A stretch of DNA of 64,000 nt from Arabidopsis thaliana (Eukaryota; Streptophyta; Magnoliopsida; Brassicales; Brassicaceae). The position numbers were made by a program, and so were the translations under genes. Shown piece by piece: positions 9,629 to 21,717 of the stretch (the first letter of the stretch is position 1; each line of letters starts with the position of its first letter). The notes below the pieces were generated by a model. The model had not been told where the DNA came from, did not search any database, and was given only the letters and a program-made list of their open reading frames with translations. The stretch covers positions 10,726,101-10,790,100 of the forward strand of contig NC_003074.8 in NCBI RefSeq assembly GCF_000001735.4. Reading direction: 5' to 3'.

Positions 9629-11626
9629 ATGAGTTTGAGGTTAGAAAAACATGAGCATTATGTAGATCTCGTCAAACAACGTGATGGCTTGGAATGCGAT
9701 GTTTGCGATCGATCGTATGGTGATGGCTTCTATTGCTCTGAATGTAAATTTACAGTTCACAGGAAATGCGCGGTTGTGTTTTTGTTAAAAGATATATTCG
9801 ACCATCCTTCTCATGTTGGACATTATCTTAAGCTCCTCACAACCGGAGCTCCCGACCACACCGACCCAAAATGCCATCTCTGTGGTAAAAATACCAAGCG
9901 CATTCTTTACCATTGCTCCATTTGCAAACTCAATTTGGATATTGATTGCATCTTTGATTACTTTAGTGATCAGCAAGCCCATCTGAATTTTTCGTGGCAC
10001 CACCATCCTCTACACTTTATTAGTTTTCGTCTTCACTTGCAGTGCGACGTTTGTTATATGTTCCGCAGAAAAGGTTACTTTTGCTTTCAGTGCAAGTTGG
10101 TAGTTCATAAGGAATGCGTCTCAAAAATTGAATCAGCAGTGATCACTCATCCTTTTCATGCTAGACACCCTCTTAAGCTACTCACAGATGGAGCTCCAGA
10201 TTACACAGATCCAAAATGTCATATATGTGGAGTCGAAACTGCAAACTTACTTTATCATTGTGATATGTGTATGTTCAACCTGGATATTGGTTGTGCAATT
10301 CGAAACCCGGAACGAGTTTCTCTTTCAAAGCTAAAGGTACATGAGCATACACTCACACTCATGCCAAAATTGATGTTCTTTGTTTGTGATGCTTGTGGGA
10401 TGAAAGGTGACCATGCTCCTTATGTGTGTGTGCAATGTGATTTTATGTTCTTCCATCAAAAATGTGCTTATTTGCCACGGGTCATTAATGTCAATCACCA
10501 TGAGCACCGCGTTTCCTACAAGTATCCTCTTGGTCCTGGAGACTGGATATGTGGAGTTTGTTGGGAAGAGATTAATTGGTCATATGGGGCTTATTCTTGT
10601 TCATCTTGTCCTAACTATGCTATTCATTCAAGATGTGCAACAAGGAAAGACGTGTGGGATGGGAAAGAGCTCGATGGAGTACCAGAACTTATTGAAGATA
10701 TCAAGCCATTTAAGATGAATGATGACAACACAATCACTCACTTCGCTCATGGACATAACTTGAGCCTCAACAAAGACACTGAAGAAGGCAGCTTTTGTGA
10801 AGCATGTGTTCTTCCCATCGACTCTTACACATCCTACAAGTGTTCAAAATCAGATTGTTGTTTTATTCTCCATGAAACTTGTGCTAATTTTCCTAAGAAG
10901 AAACGTCATTTTTTGAGCCCAGAACCTCTCACCCTTCGCCCCCAAAACCAACGCAAGAAAGAAAGTATTTGCCGCGCTTGCGATCAAGTTTTTTGCCAAG
11001 GATTCGTCTACTCTACATATCGGAAACGGAACTTTGACTTGTTGTGCAGTTCAATTACTATGCCTTTTAAACATCGAAGCCATGATCATCATTTACTCTA
11101 CCTCAAACTAGAGGTTGATCACACGAAGACTTGCCAAAACTGCGGCATTGACGAAAAAGAAGTCGTCCTAGGTTGTTTAAAATGCAACTACTTTTTGGAT
11201 TTTCGTTGTGCCACTCTACCATATACAGTAAGGCTTCCCAGGTACGATGATCATCCACTCACTCTTTGTTATGGTGAAAAGGCAAGCGGAAAATATTGGT
11301 GTGATATTTGCGAAAGAGAAACAAATTCAAAGACTTGGTTCTACACTTGTAAAGGTTGCGGGGTCACTTTGCATGTCTTTTGTGTACTTGGGGATATTCG
11401 ATATGCTAAACCAGGAGGAAGCATCAACAACAATGTTGAATTGGTGCCTAACAATAGATCTTCAAGACCACTTTGCCACAATTGTCATTGTCATTGCCCA
11501 GGTCCCTTCATTCTTAAGGATTTTGTCGAAGAATGTTTTTGTTCTTACTATTGTTTCAGCCGTTGCAAATCCTGGATGTCCATCGTGAAGAAGGAAAAAG
11601 GCATATGCCCTCCATGGGCATTATAA
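9629..11626 (+). CDS. Cysteine/histidine-rich DC1 (C1-like) domain protein
   Basis: An intronless gene of 665 residues from the first in-frame ATG; the frame is open upstream but has no earlier ATG. The protein is a string of about ten DC1 zinc-binding modules with HxxPL/H...CxxC...CxxC...HxxC spacing. Visible ones include CDVCDRSYGDGFYCSECKF, CHLCGKNTKRILYHCSICKL, CHICGVETANLLYHCDMC, CDACGMKGDHAPYVCVQC and CQNCGIDEKEVVLGCLKC. The module near residue 450 (CRACDQVFCQGFVYS) is degenerate and lacks the usual His. DC1 proteins are plant-specific, related in fold to diacylglycerol-binding C1 domains, and mostly of unknown function with links to defence and hormone response. It lies alone between the two PPR copies. 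Probably At3g28650. Confidence 0.9.
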   Translation: MSLRLEKHEHYVDLVKQRDGLECDVCDRSYGDGFYCSECKFTVHRKCAVVFLLKDIFDHPSHVGHYLKLLTTGAPDHTDPKCHLCGKNTKRILYHCSICKLNLDIDCIFDYFSDQQAHLNFSWHHHPLHFISFRLHLQCDVCYMFRRKGYFCFQCKLVVHKECVSKIESAVITHPFHARHPLKLLTDGAPDYTDPKCHICGVETANLLYHCDMCMFNLDIGCAIRNPERVSLSKLKVHEHTLTLMPKLMFFVCDACGMKGDHAPYVCVQCDFMFFHQKCAYLPRVINVNHHEHRVSYKYPLGPGDWICGVCWEEINWSYGAYSCSSCPNYAIHSRCATRKDVWDGKELDGVPELIEDIKPFKMNDDNTITHFAHGHNLSLNKDTEEGSFCEACVLPIDSYTSYKCSKSDCCFILHETCANFPKKKRHFLSPEPLTLRPQNQRKKESICRACDQVFCQGFVYSTYRKRNFDLLCSSITMPFKHRSHDHHLLYLKLEVDHTKTCQNCGIDEKEVVLGCLKCNYFLDFRCATLPYTVRLPRYDDHPLTLCYGEKASGKYWCDICERETNSKTWFYTCKGCGVTLHVFCVLGDIRYAKPGGSINNNVELVPNNRSSRPLCHNCHCHCPGPFILKDFVEECFCSYYCFSRCKSWMSIVKKEKGICPPWAL

Positions 11627-12214
11627 ATAAATACGATATCCGGATCCGGGATTCAGTTATACAGGACCACACGTGACACTCACACGTGCGACATCAAGTG
11701 GACAAAAAGAAGAATAAAGAAGCAACGCGTGGCAGAGGGGGATTGGAGGACTGCACATGGCCGTTGTGACCCGACTATATGAGCATTGTTAGCTCACCTT
11801 TTCCTTTTATCGAATATTTTGTGAACTCTCAATTTCTCTGTAAACTTTGCTAGATTTCTCTCATCTTGAGAGCTGGCTTATCGTTTGGGTGTTTTCTATG
11901 AACATCGATTCGATTGTTACTGGTTACGGAGTTTAATCTGAGTTTCTTATTATTCATTGGAGTGATCGGAGGTTTCGCTGTATCATTCAGACAAGTATCC
12001 ATGTTTCTCTTGTTGGTAAGAGTTACAATTCCATCTTTTTGCTTCTTGTTTGTCATTTAAACTAATGAAAAAGCCAAAAAGTTTTAATCTGCCAAAAGAA
12101 AAAGTTTTCTTGTGTTTGCGTATTTTCTGTTCGTTTCAGTCACTGAGGTCAACATAACAGTTCCAGTTTTTGTCGATTCTGGTTCAGTCATGCAAATGTG
12201 TGACAAAGATGGTT
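11627..12214. other. Intergenic, possibly an old LTR-like remnant
   Basis: About 11640-12060 has a GC-richer promoter-like patch (CACGTG words, CTATATGAG, then a CT-rich leader) unlike the AT-rich surroundings. It could be a remnant of a Copia-type LTR or simply a 3' flank. No matching partner or clear ends are seen in the window. Confidence 0.25.
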
Positions 12215-12299
12215 TTTAATTTTCTAGTTAAATTTTGAGGTATGGTTTCCCTGAATCATTACATAACTGAAGAGATTGTGGTTTGTGAAATCTTACAGG

Positions 12300-12322
12300 G
12301 GATGCTGCAAGCACTTCTTGAA
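12300..12322 (+). pseudogene. Orphan copy of the last DUF569 exon
   Basis: Matches the 23-nt last exon at 4442-4464, with the same preceding TTACAG acceptor. No DUF569 exons precede it here, so it is a passenger of the duplication and not expressed as protein. Confidence 0.75.
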
Positions 12323-13299
12323 AAATGGTTCAAAATTACAGAAACTCTGTTTATCCAAGACCACAAACTTATAGTTCTTGTTACTGTGTAATTTGGTTAT
12401 ATGTTGTAGATCAACAAAATCTTTTTACGTGAGTAATATCCAACATGATTCTAAGAGAATCTAACATCAGGCTGTATGTGAAATGCTACCGAAGCAACTA
12501 AAACCCAATACTAAGCCAAGCATTCAAAGAAGATACTGTGTTGGGATCTTGTCAATAAGCTTCTTTATTCTTAGTGAAATCCTAGTGACACCAAATTATA
12601 TTGAGTGTTCTGTTAAACAAGATCCTAAATTTATTAAAGATCAAAATTTTACAAGTCAAACAAAATTTCTAAGGAGCACAACATAACTTAAGACAGCAAC
12701 TGATAAAAAAGACAAGCGGGTACCTGGTTAAACCATTGTTCCTGAGCGAAGAAAAGACACACACCCTTTTGAATCACCGGTTACCTGCAGTAACAGGTTT
12801 GATTAGTATACAGAAACAAGAAAATAGAAAAATATCTCATGAGCTTTTTATGTCTTACATTCTATATTCAGCTTTTCAATGCGAAAAGTCTCAGTTCTCT
12901 CTACTCTCTAGATGGTAATAGGTGTGCCCAAACACCATGCTATTTTGAAATGTAGCTACAGTTTTTCCTTTCTTTTGCCCATGCACTTCTCTTTCAATGT
13001 TAGATACCATCAAGTCTGAATCTGACACTTCTTTGCAACGCCACTCTCAGGGGGCCTTGTGAGAGGTTCATCATTGTCTTCAGGCCTTCCTTAAGTTTCC
13101 AGTTCAAGTTTTGAGGGGTCAAAGGTTATCATTTGATATATAAGGTATAGAACTGCGCCATGTCCAGAAGCTCCTCTTGATTCTCATAGTAATTTTTTTT
13201 TCCATCCCCACATAGCCTTTGCACAACCCTCCAGTGTGTATTGCAGGTTACAGGTGCGCAGCAGAGTCTGTAGAAACAAGAGGACTCTATGAGAAAGTG

Positions 13300-14814
13300 C
13301 TAGAGAATCTGCGACGCATCAACAGATAGGAGATGAATCAGTGTGTGAATTTGCAGCAGGTTTGGGTGTGACACATCTCCCGAAACAAATTTGGTTACAA
13401 TTCCATCCACTTCTAACAGACTCCATCCTGGTGTCTTTCTTATCCCTCTCTGCTCTATCATCCCACGAACTTTAAATGCCTCGGGATTTCGTTGAACACT
13501 AAAGTATATATTAGATAGTTGAACAAGAGCTGCTTCCTCTTCCTCCACATTTCCTTTCTCCAAGTCAAGAAGATTTTGAACAGCTAGTTCTCCGAGTTCA
13601 ACATTCTTGTGCGTTCGACAACCATTCAGTAAAGCACCCCAAACAGATGCAAGCGGTTTCATTGGCATTTTCTCAATAAGATCAAGTGCATCATCTAATC
13701 TTCCAGCTCTGCACATCAAATCTACTATACAGCTGTAGTGCTCATGCTTTGGAGTAATTCCGTATCGAGCTTCCATATTTTCTAACATTGTTCTGCCTTC
13801 TTCAAGAAATCCTCCATGAGCACAAGCGGCTAAGACCCCAAGAAGAACTACACTATCAGGCTTAATACCATCTTCTCGTTCAATCCGGTCCAAACACGTC
13901 GTAGCTTTCTTTGCATAACCGTAAGCCGCATATCCTCCAATTAAGGCTGCCCATGAGAAGACATTCCTTCTAGTCAACTTTTCAAAAACTTCCACAGCCG
14001 TCTCTATGCAACCACACTTAGCATACATGTCAACCAAAGCCGTTCCTACAAACACATCAGACTCAATCCATCTCTTCTTCTTAACAAACTCATGAATCCA
14101 CTTCCCCTGAGCTAAAGCCCCAACTTGTGCACAAGCCGTTAATGCTGTAGTAACCGAAAACTCATCAGGCTCTATTCCTCTAACCAACATCTCCTTAAAC
14201 ACCTCCAACCCCTCAGAACCTAAACCACATCTAACATACCCATTCATCAAAACATCCCATTTCACAACATCTGGTTGTGGAATTTCATCGAACACCTTGC
14301 GTGCATCAAACAACAATTTATCTTCCACATAAATCCTCAAAACTCCAGTCTGTACATGACCATCCGATAAAAAGACACCATTTTTAACAACCCAACAATG
14401 AATTTGCTTACCCACAGAGAAGAAACAAGCTTTTAAACACGCAACAATCAAGAAATGAAACGTGAGATAACTAGGAGTTATATCTTCTTCTTCTTCCTTC
14501 ACCATTAATAGAAAATATCGTAAACCCAGGTGAGGCTGAGAGCTTCTGGAGCAGATTCTTATCATAGTATCGTAAACGAATGAGTTAGGAATCTCAATCG
14601 AATCGAATATAGAGGAAGCGTAGTGAAAGTGTTTGTTTAAATTGGGAAGATGGAGAAAAGCTGTGAGAAGTTTGCTAATTGCGTAAGTGTTTCGATGGAG
14701 GCCATGGATGATGAATAGAGAATGTGTTGATTTGATTTGCTTCACTGTGTTGCAACGTTGGCTTGCGAGAATCAAACTCTTCCATGATTGATGGAAGCTT
14801 GAGACGACGCTCAT
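13300..14814 (-). CDS. Pentatricopeptide repeat protein, PLS class with E domain (copy 2)
   Basis: 504 residues, same length as the protein at 5418-6932 and differing from it at 21 positions by my count (about 96% identical). No gaps or stops, so both copies look functional. Repeat layout and E/E+ tail are the same ([40 protein letters not shown]), again without a DYW domain. Differences are uneven: the first about 112 codons are the same in protein and nearly the same in DNA, while changes such as K to E in VFKKL and E to G in ARYEITP fall in the repeats and tail. This suggests recent gene conversion at the 5' end. Probably At3g28660; RNA targets are unknown. Confidence 0.93.
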
Positions 14815-14890
14815 CGTCTATGTTGACGTCGATGTCATTTGGTTTAGAAGCGCGTTATTTAACGGTTCATTTTTTTAAAAAACGGCACGA

Positions 14891-15835
14891 TGTTTGGTTG
14901 ATAAAGACATCAAGATGTGCATATGTGTGAACATAAGAGCAAGATGTGCATAAAAACAACAATGTATTTTGAATTGACAATTAGATAAATGCATTATAGA
15001 CTGATAGTCTTAATTAGCTAAGTTATTGTATAATTATCGGGAATCCAAAATCAGTTAGTGTATTTTGAACCATGAAAAAACACAGATATTCCAATCAACG
15101 ATTTTTTGTATCGAAATTTGTTATATCCGTAAGATAATTAAAGACAAAAATTTATTTTCTAACTTTAATAACAAACACATATACGTTTTTGTAAAAGAGT
15201 TGATGAAGATATATGAAAATTAGATGGAAATTTGGATTGCCTTCAAAATTTAAGAATTAATTTATTGTTGTTGTTATGATAGATTCAGTTAGGATTTTGT
15301 TTTGAGAATTAATTTTGTAAATGTAGTTTGGATTTATAAACCTAGCAAAATTATATTTCTAAAAGGTATAGAAATATATACTAATGTGTTAATCTAATAT
15401 CAGATTACATGTTCATGAATAATATTTCACTTAAACTATTGTTTTTTCGTTTTTAAATTAATTAAATCACTATATAACATATTTTTGTATTTGAAGATAT
15501 ATATATAATAAGGGATAATATGTTGGAAGTAATATTCATATGCAAATGTACCATTACTTGCAAATACAAAAATATGATAAATAGTGTTATAGTTAGTTTG
15601 AAAATAACAGAAAATAAAAATGTTTATTTTTAATGCGTGGAAAGAGACGATAGATAAGGAAGGAGTACAGTACATCTTGTTAACTTTTTAGAATTTTGAC
15701 CTTTTTTATTACATAATTTACTGCATGCAATTTCATAGTCCTATTTAAACTCGTCGGAGGGTTACTTGTCAGTCCACAAAACTCACAATTATGAAAAAAT
15801 GCAAATTTCTTTCGCGTCTAGTTCAAATGTCTATT
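14891..15835. other. AT-rich intergenic, nothing recognised
   Basis: Long A/T runs and chance open frames only. No TIR, tRNA or domain signal seen. Confidence 0.5.
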
Positions 15836-15844
15836 TTTATAATA

Positions 15845-16764
15845 GAATAAATTTGGAAAATAGCCTCTTTTTGAGTTTTCATTGAAAAATACCTTATAAC
15901 CTTTTTCTTTTTTAAAACCTATTTTTAAGTAGATTAAGTTACTTAAATAGACTTACTAAAAATTAGTAATAATTAATAATAATTGATACTTAAATTAAAA
16001 ATTTATTAATTAAGAAGATCCCTTGCAAAAAACTGATGCATTAAACGGTATAACATGGTGGAAACAAGAGTGGCAAGTCCAACGTGTGTGGGCTAACACT
16101 AATTTAGCAAAGATAGTGGCAACTTTAAATGAGTTCAAATTTGGATTTCCATTGGTCCTTATTCTGCAATTCAAGTCACTGGTTTGTTCAAACCATTGAA
16201 ACTATCGTTGGTTTGTAGCATTGGAGAACCATTCACTTGACACAAAGACACCAAAAACAACATTTCTCTTTCGCATCTAACAAAAACTTTTATGGCTATG
16301 TCTAACAATGAAAAACATAAGAAAGTAACATCTATCGTTATTCGTAACGTAAGATGTATCGCAACGTATCGTAAGGAAAAGTAAAGAAAGTTCCTAAATA
16401 GAATATTAATGTGGAGAAAAAATTTAGTATTAAAAAATTTAAAGCTCAAACCAAATACAAAAGAAAGTAAAAAACAAAGCTCAAACATAATCTAAAACAA
16501 GAAAAAGACTATCTTCTTAGATATTATATTATAAATTTTAATATAAATAAATAAACTATCTTTATTTTTTAAAAATAGTAATTTGAAATCGTTTTTTTCT
16601 TCTATATTTCGAATTTAATTTTGATTTACTAAAAACACAGGGGTTTTTAAAATCTGGATAAAATTGTCATTTTATATATTTGAAATTGTAGTTTTTATTA
16701 AAAATCGAAAAAGGTGTATTTTTCAAACAAAAACTCATAAATATGGTAGTTTTCAAAATCACCC
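15845..16764. mobile_element. Non-autonomous Mutator-like element (MULE), 920 bp
   Basis: Imperfect terminal inverted repeats of about 55 bp: left GAAAATAGCCTCTTTTTGAG.. and, on the other strand, right GAAAACTACCATATTTATGAG.., both continuing to TTGAAAAATAC and CCTTTTTC. A perfect 9-bp direct repeat TTTATAATA flanks it (15836-15844 and 16765-16773), the target-duplication length of Mutator elements. The interior is not transposase; about 16030-16400 is less AT-rich and could be captured sequence. The 105-codon minus frame at 16171-16488 has no recognisable domain. Confidence 0.72.
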
Positions 16765-16773
16765 TTTATAATA

Positions 16774-17770
16774 TTACAGTCATTAATACTAGATGATTAT
16801 CGACTTTAAGCGTCTTCTTTAATAAATCTCCTAAGATGATTCTTTGTGTTGTTTTCTATATTTGAATTGTTACTTTGTAATTGTTTTGGAAATATTGTTT
16901 TAAGAAAATATTTTTTGGTATAATCTCAAATTCTTATGAATGATAAACAATAGTTAGCTATTAAACTAGAGTTTGTAACTTTTGAAATAGTATAAATGTT
17001 ATAGTCAATGATTTATTACATTTGCTAGAGAACCGAACCAAAACATTTTCGATTACTTTTAGTACAAATTTTAAAAACCAAAATGAATGATCTGTTGGGT
17101 TTACCCGAAGATTCAGAGCTAAAAATTAGCATGAGCCCTATTCAAAAATACATGAATGGCCACAAAATATTTAAGTTTGCCATTTTATAAGTATCATGTA
17201 TCCAAAAAACTTTATCATTAATTTTTGACAATCTATATAACCAACCAAAATTAAATGTTTTAACATTAATTGTAAAATAAAAATATCCATATAATTTCCA
17301 CATTTAATAATATAAATATTTTAAAAAATTTAGTTAAGACATATTTAAATTAATATTAATAAAAATTTAAAATATTATTAATCCACCACTTCAATACTGG
17401 TTAAATCTTCATTTAATTATATTTTAATACCATCAATACGAGACATATCAAAATAAACTGATTTATATAATATTGTGTAAAATAAAATTTATTTTATAAT
17501 ATATAATAGTTATTTAATGACAGTTGTACACTTAACGAAATATAACCATTCTAAACTATAAATATAAATATTTTAGAAAATAATATAATTTACAACTTTT
17601 AATATATAATATATAATTATAAAAATCTTAAAATCACAAATGTTTAAAAACAAATCTATTTTGTTAGAGTAAAATTTAAGACCCGAATTGAACCAACCCG
17701 ACTAGAATGGATAATCGAATGTCCAAGCCATCCGGCCTGCACTGTGTTTAAACCGATCGAGCCCTAAATG
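16774..17770. other. AT-rich intergenic upstream of the ODR4-like gene
   Basis: Low-complexity AT sequence. The GC content rises only after about 17690, where the promoter and leader of the ODR4-like gene begin. No feature supported. Confidence 0.45.
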
Positions 17771-18082
17771 TATCGGTGACTGATGAGTTAATGAGAGAGA
17801 CACCAGTCAACGGTTCAACAAAACGGACCTTCTTCATCTTCTTCCCCAACAATTACTCAATTCTAAAAAGGAACGATCTTTCGAAAACAGGTAACGTTTC
17901 TCTCTATTTCACCTCTTCAATTTCTTCGCAAAGTGTTCTCTTTTCCGCTTTAGGGATTCAATTCCGTTTCTGGGTTTTTGAATTTCGACAAGGATTTATC
18001 TGATTTCGATGAAAATTCTCCATCTTTAGGTTTCGTTAATTCTGGGATTTCGGAAAGATATAATCTTTGGCTGTTGCAGATA

Positions 18083-20883
18083 ATGGTGAAAGCAGTGGTT
18101 GGAGAAGATACTAGACTTACTTCTGTTGAAGATCGTCTCTCTCACTCAGCTATTCCTGCTGAAGTAATGCTTAATTCATTGTTATTGTAAATGCATGTTG
18201 TTGGCTCTGTATTGAGATTTTTGATGTGATTTTCATTTATTTTGAGCATAGGTGGGTCTTGTGATAGGGAAGCTTAGCTCTGTTCTGGATCGTGGATTTG
18301 TCTTTGATTTGATTCCTACACCAAGTAACGATGATGGTGAACCAGCATGCGCGGTTTTGGAGACCAAAGATGATAAAAGGAAGCCTTCTAAGTCTAAATC
18401 TCAGTCATCTGAGTCGTCTTCTTTATCGATTGATTCAGATTGGGTTGCAGAACATGCTCGACAGGTTTGCTATTGTTGTGCATTTTGTGACTACCATTTT
18501 TGTTGTTAGATGTATGTGTATGGTTTATGATATTAACAATGGCATTGTGATGGATCAGGTATCGAGAATGCTGTTGGGTGGCATGAAGGTTGTTGGTATC
18601 TATGTATGGGCTAGTGACATTGCTTTTAAGAATTCTACTATGATCCTTTGCCAGGTAACTTTGTTGGAGATTTGTTTTCTTGCAGTAAATTTCAGTTGAG
18701 ATCATTCTGGTAGGTGCCCGTATGATTGTCTTGGAAATAGGAGATTTCTTATGATTGTGTCTTTGCGCTGATAATTTGAGATTTAGGCTTAATGAGTTAA
18801 TCTTATGGATGCTACTAAAACTCTCATGTTGATGGGTTTAAGTTATGGGAACATTTATCAGGCTATGAAGGCAGTTTCGGATGCAATACGACATTTGGAT
18901 CCTAGCTTGAATGAAGCTCTTCTTATTCACATATGTTACAGTCCGAGGAGGTATTCCACATTTTAAGGATTTAGTTTGTAGAAATTTAGTGAATTATCAG
19001 GTACTTAAAGTAAAGATGATGAAATGTTTGTAGATGGAATTGCCGAACTTGTTTGCTGAGTTCAAGTATTACATCAAGTAATCTTCGACCTTGTGACTTT
19101 AAGCTGGGAAAGGTGTTAAGTTCTCTACAGAGGTTTAGGTGCAGCTACAACTTTAGTTTCAGGTATGTCATTGCATTTAGATTTAGCTTATGTTCATGTT
19201 TTAGAAGCATTCAGGCGCATTCATCTGAGTCTTCTGAATGCAGTATCTATGAACTCTTTTTTCTTTCTTTTTTTGTATTTATTCCTGACCTCATTCTATT
19301 GATTGTTTTCTTCACTTTTACACAAGTAGATTACCAATTTACGGTGAGGGTGGGTCAAGTGCACAAACGTTTACTGATACCATCCGTAAAGAACTTGCAA
19401 TTCATGCAAAGGAGCTAAATAGTGCAAATGCAATGATTGATGGAGACTTGGTGAGGAGACAGTAATCCCTATGCTTTTTTATATGTTTCTGTGTTAACAA
19501 AATTACTAGATGTTGAATTTTTGAATCGTTTTGGAGCATGAAAATCTTGAGGTTTTGAGTGATTTAATTTGTTACTATCGTTTAGTTAAGTTATCCTTGT
19601 GAATGGCGTCTGTCTGAAACACATCAACCATTGCTATTAGTCTGTTTGAATATAGTTTCTTTGTAGGCATTGCTTTGGCGCTTAAATTATGTAGTCTACT
19701 ACTAAGGGAGATATATCGGCTGGAAATAACCGTCTCTTGTTTGTAATTAACTTTGTTGGACTGAAGGTGCATAACGACGAGCCTTGTAACACGGATGGTG
19801 AACATGAAATTGAATTGTTATTCCCATTCATGAAAGATACTCGTGCTGAGGGTATGTTTTTCTCACTCTAATTTAGACACAGTGATTTGGTTTGCTATGA
19901 GGCTTGTCTTTGGACGATTGTATCTAATATTACGGTGTAATGTTGAGAAGCATCAACTGCAAAGAACGTTACTGGAATTCTACTCTTCACTGGTTCTGTA
20001 TTCTCTTACGCCTACTTGAACGTGAAAGAACCAGTTTCACAAGCTATTGCTGATATTAAGGTACTGCAACGATGTCTCGTGTCAGTTCTACCGGACTTAC
20101 TGAAATTTAAAAAGTTTTGTTGATGGTGGTATATTTCTCTTCAGGCTGACATTATTAGAAGTCTGCAAAGTAGATTGGACATTATCTGTGATGAGTCCGA
20201 GCAGGATCTCAATCCAACTGATGTGGGAGACAATGAAAATGCAGACGGGATGTCGAAAATTCCCATCTCCAAACTTATCCTCAATTCATCTATGTGAGTC
20301 AGTTGCTAAACATATCGTTTCTGAATAGTCTAGTTATCATTAATGTTTACTGGAACTCGAAATAAGTTAACTTCTCAATGTTTGTAAACAGAAAAGCGTG
20401 CCATCTCCGTCTTCCCAGGAGAGTTCTTGTTCCGTGGCTGTCCGGTATGTTCATCTGCGATTATCTACAGCCGTTCGAATCACTCGAGGTATATTAGCCA
20501 CCTGCAATGTCTTAAATTCTTTACGCTTTGTTGAACTCTTCTTCCAAATATTAATACACATTTTGTTTTCTGAAAAGGTGGTAAAAGAACGGTGTATCGA
20601 GTTGATGTCCATGGAACATTCTTCTATAGACGAATCAAAGATTTCAGAAGTGGAAACCGAAACGTCTTTATTGATCGCGGAATCAATGTGGGACGTGATA
20701 TCTCCTGCGACATCTGCTTCCAGCTTCTGCCTAGGAGGGAATGTGGAAAGGACAACGGATGGTGAAGACGAAACCAAGAGAACGAGTAACGCAAGTACTG
20801 CATCAAATGTCCCGATTTTGGTCGGGATTTTCGTACTTTTACTCTCAATTGTATTAGGATTCATGCTTTACCAGAGCGATTAG
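18083..20883 (+). CDS. ODR4-like membrane protein, 11 coding exons
   Basis: Exons 18083-18163, 18252-18464, 18559-18654, 18862-18950, 19034-19162, 19330-19450, 19767-19851, 19951-20060, 20145-20293, 20392-20488 and 20578-20883 join in frame to 491 residues. A leader intron is likely (donor near 17891, acceptor just before the ATG). The N-terminus (MVKAVVGEDTRLTSVEDRL), the segment VGLVIGKLSS and the middle MLLGGMKVVGIYVWA match the ODR4 family; the C-terminus is one hydrophobic anchor (VPILVGIFVLLLSIVLGFML) with a very short tail. In C. elegans ODR-4 helps odorant receptors leave the ER and reach cilia; a plant role in membrane protein trafficking is only inference. Probably At3g28670, which I recall carrying a misleading oxidoreductase label. 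The exon 7 acceptor (CTGAAG) is weak. Confidence 0.82.
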
Positions 20884-21717
20884 CTAATATCACAAGTGAC
20901 AAGTCTCTGTTTTGATCAAACCACAAATGAACTTACTTTTGTTTCCCGCATTAGAGTAGAAGAGAGACTATTCTTCTCGTCGGAGAAAATATACAAAACC
21001 GTGCCTCTTTATATTTGAGGATACCTTCAATCAATTTAGTACATTTTTTTTTGGATTTTGCAACTGAGCTTCAATCTCAAGAACCTTTTGTTAGATACGA
21101 GAAAGAAGAATGTGGCAATCACACCCATGAAAATAAAATTGGTAGAGTGAGACTCAGACTCATATTGTGGAAATCCGGGTTTAGTGGTGTTGAACATTGT
21201 GGTGGTGAGTGTTTAAGTTGTTCTTCTTATATAAACGCATTTCAATCATCTATATAGAATTTAAAAGTTCTTATTAATTAAAAAGTTACGGATGTTAGTT
21301 CGATAGAGTATCGATTTTACTAAAAGAAGAATGAGAAACATTGGAGGTTGAAAAAGTTATTATGGTATTTAGAGGGAATTTGAGATGAGTGTAGCACCTT
21401 CCTTTCAAAAGTGAAAGGGAAAGGCGTAAGATTTTTGTTGTCTTGAGTTAGTGCAAGAATGGTTGACGGATTTACAAAATTTTTTACTAAATAAATACTT
21501 GTATTTTTTTTTGGGATTGAGGTTATCGTTTGATGGCGGAGAAAAATGGAAGCTTTAAAATTTGGTTAACTGAAAGTGTTTTCATTGCTTAGACCTATAG
21601 CTTCTTTTGGTTAATGATGAACATGGAGTAGCTTGTTTACTACTTAACATAAGGCATACATTTGTTCATTCTTATGTTTTGCTTCTTTTTTTTCTTATGT
21701 TTTACTTTTTTTCCAGA
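20884..21717. other. Intergenic between convergent genes
   Basis: 3' flanks of the ODR4-like gene (plus) and the small membrane protein gene (minus). No further feature; the 80-codon plus frame at 21015-21257 has no domain. Confidence 0.5.

Larger units (their letters stand above)
12215..14890. repeat. Segmental duplication, copy 2
   Basis: Direct copy of about 4360-6990. It begins inside what was the last DUF569 intron, keeps that intron's splice acceptor and last exon (GGGATGCTGCAAGCACTTCT at about 12300), and runs through the whole PPR gene to its promoter. The parent DUF569 body was not copied. Confidence 0.85.

Noticed and set aside
11640-12060. Possible solo LTR
   Set aside because: No defined ends, target duplication or partner copy in the window; kept only as a low-confidence note.
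16171-16488. 105-codon minus frame rich in Phe/Leu
   Set aside because: Lies inside the MULE; composition follows AT-rich DNA read in one frame, not a membrane protein family I know.
20445-20450. GT after CTGTCCG as an exon end in the ODR4-like gene
   Set aside because: Reading on to 20488 keeps the frame (MFICDYLQPFESLE) and a good GAG|GTATAT donor, so no intron is needed there.
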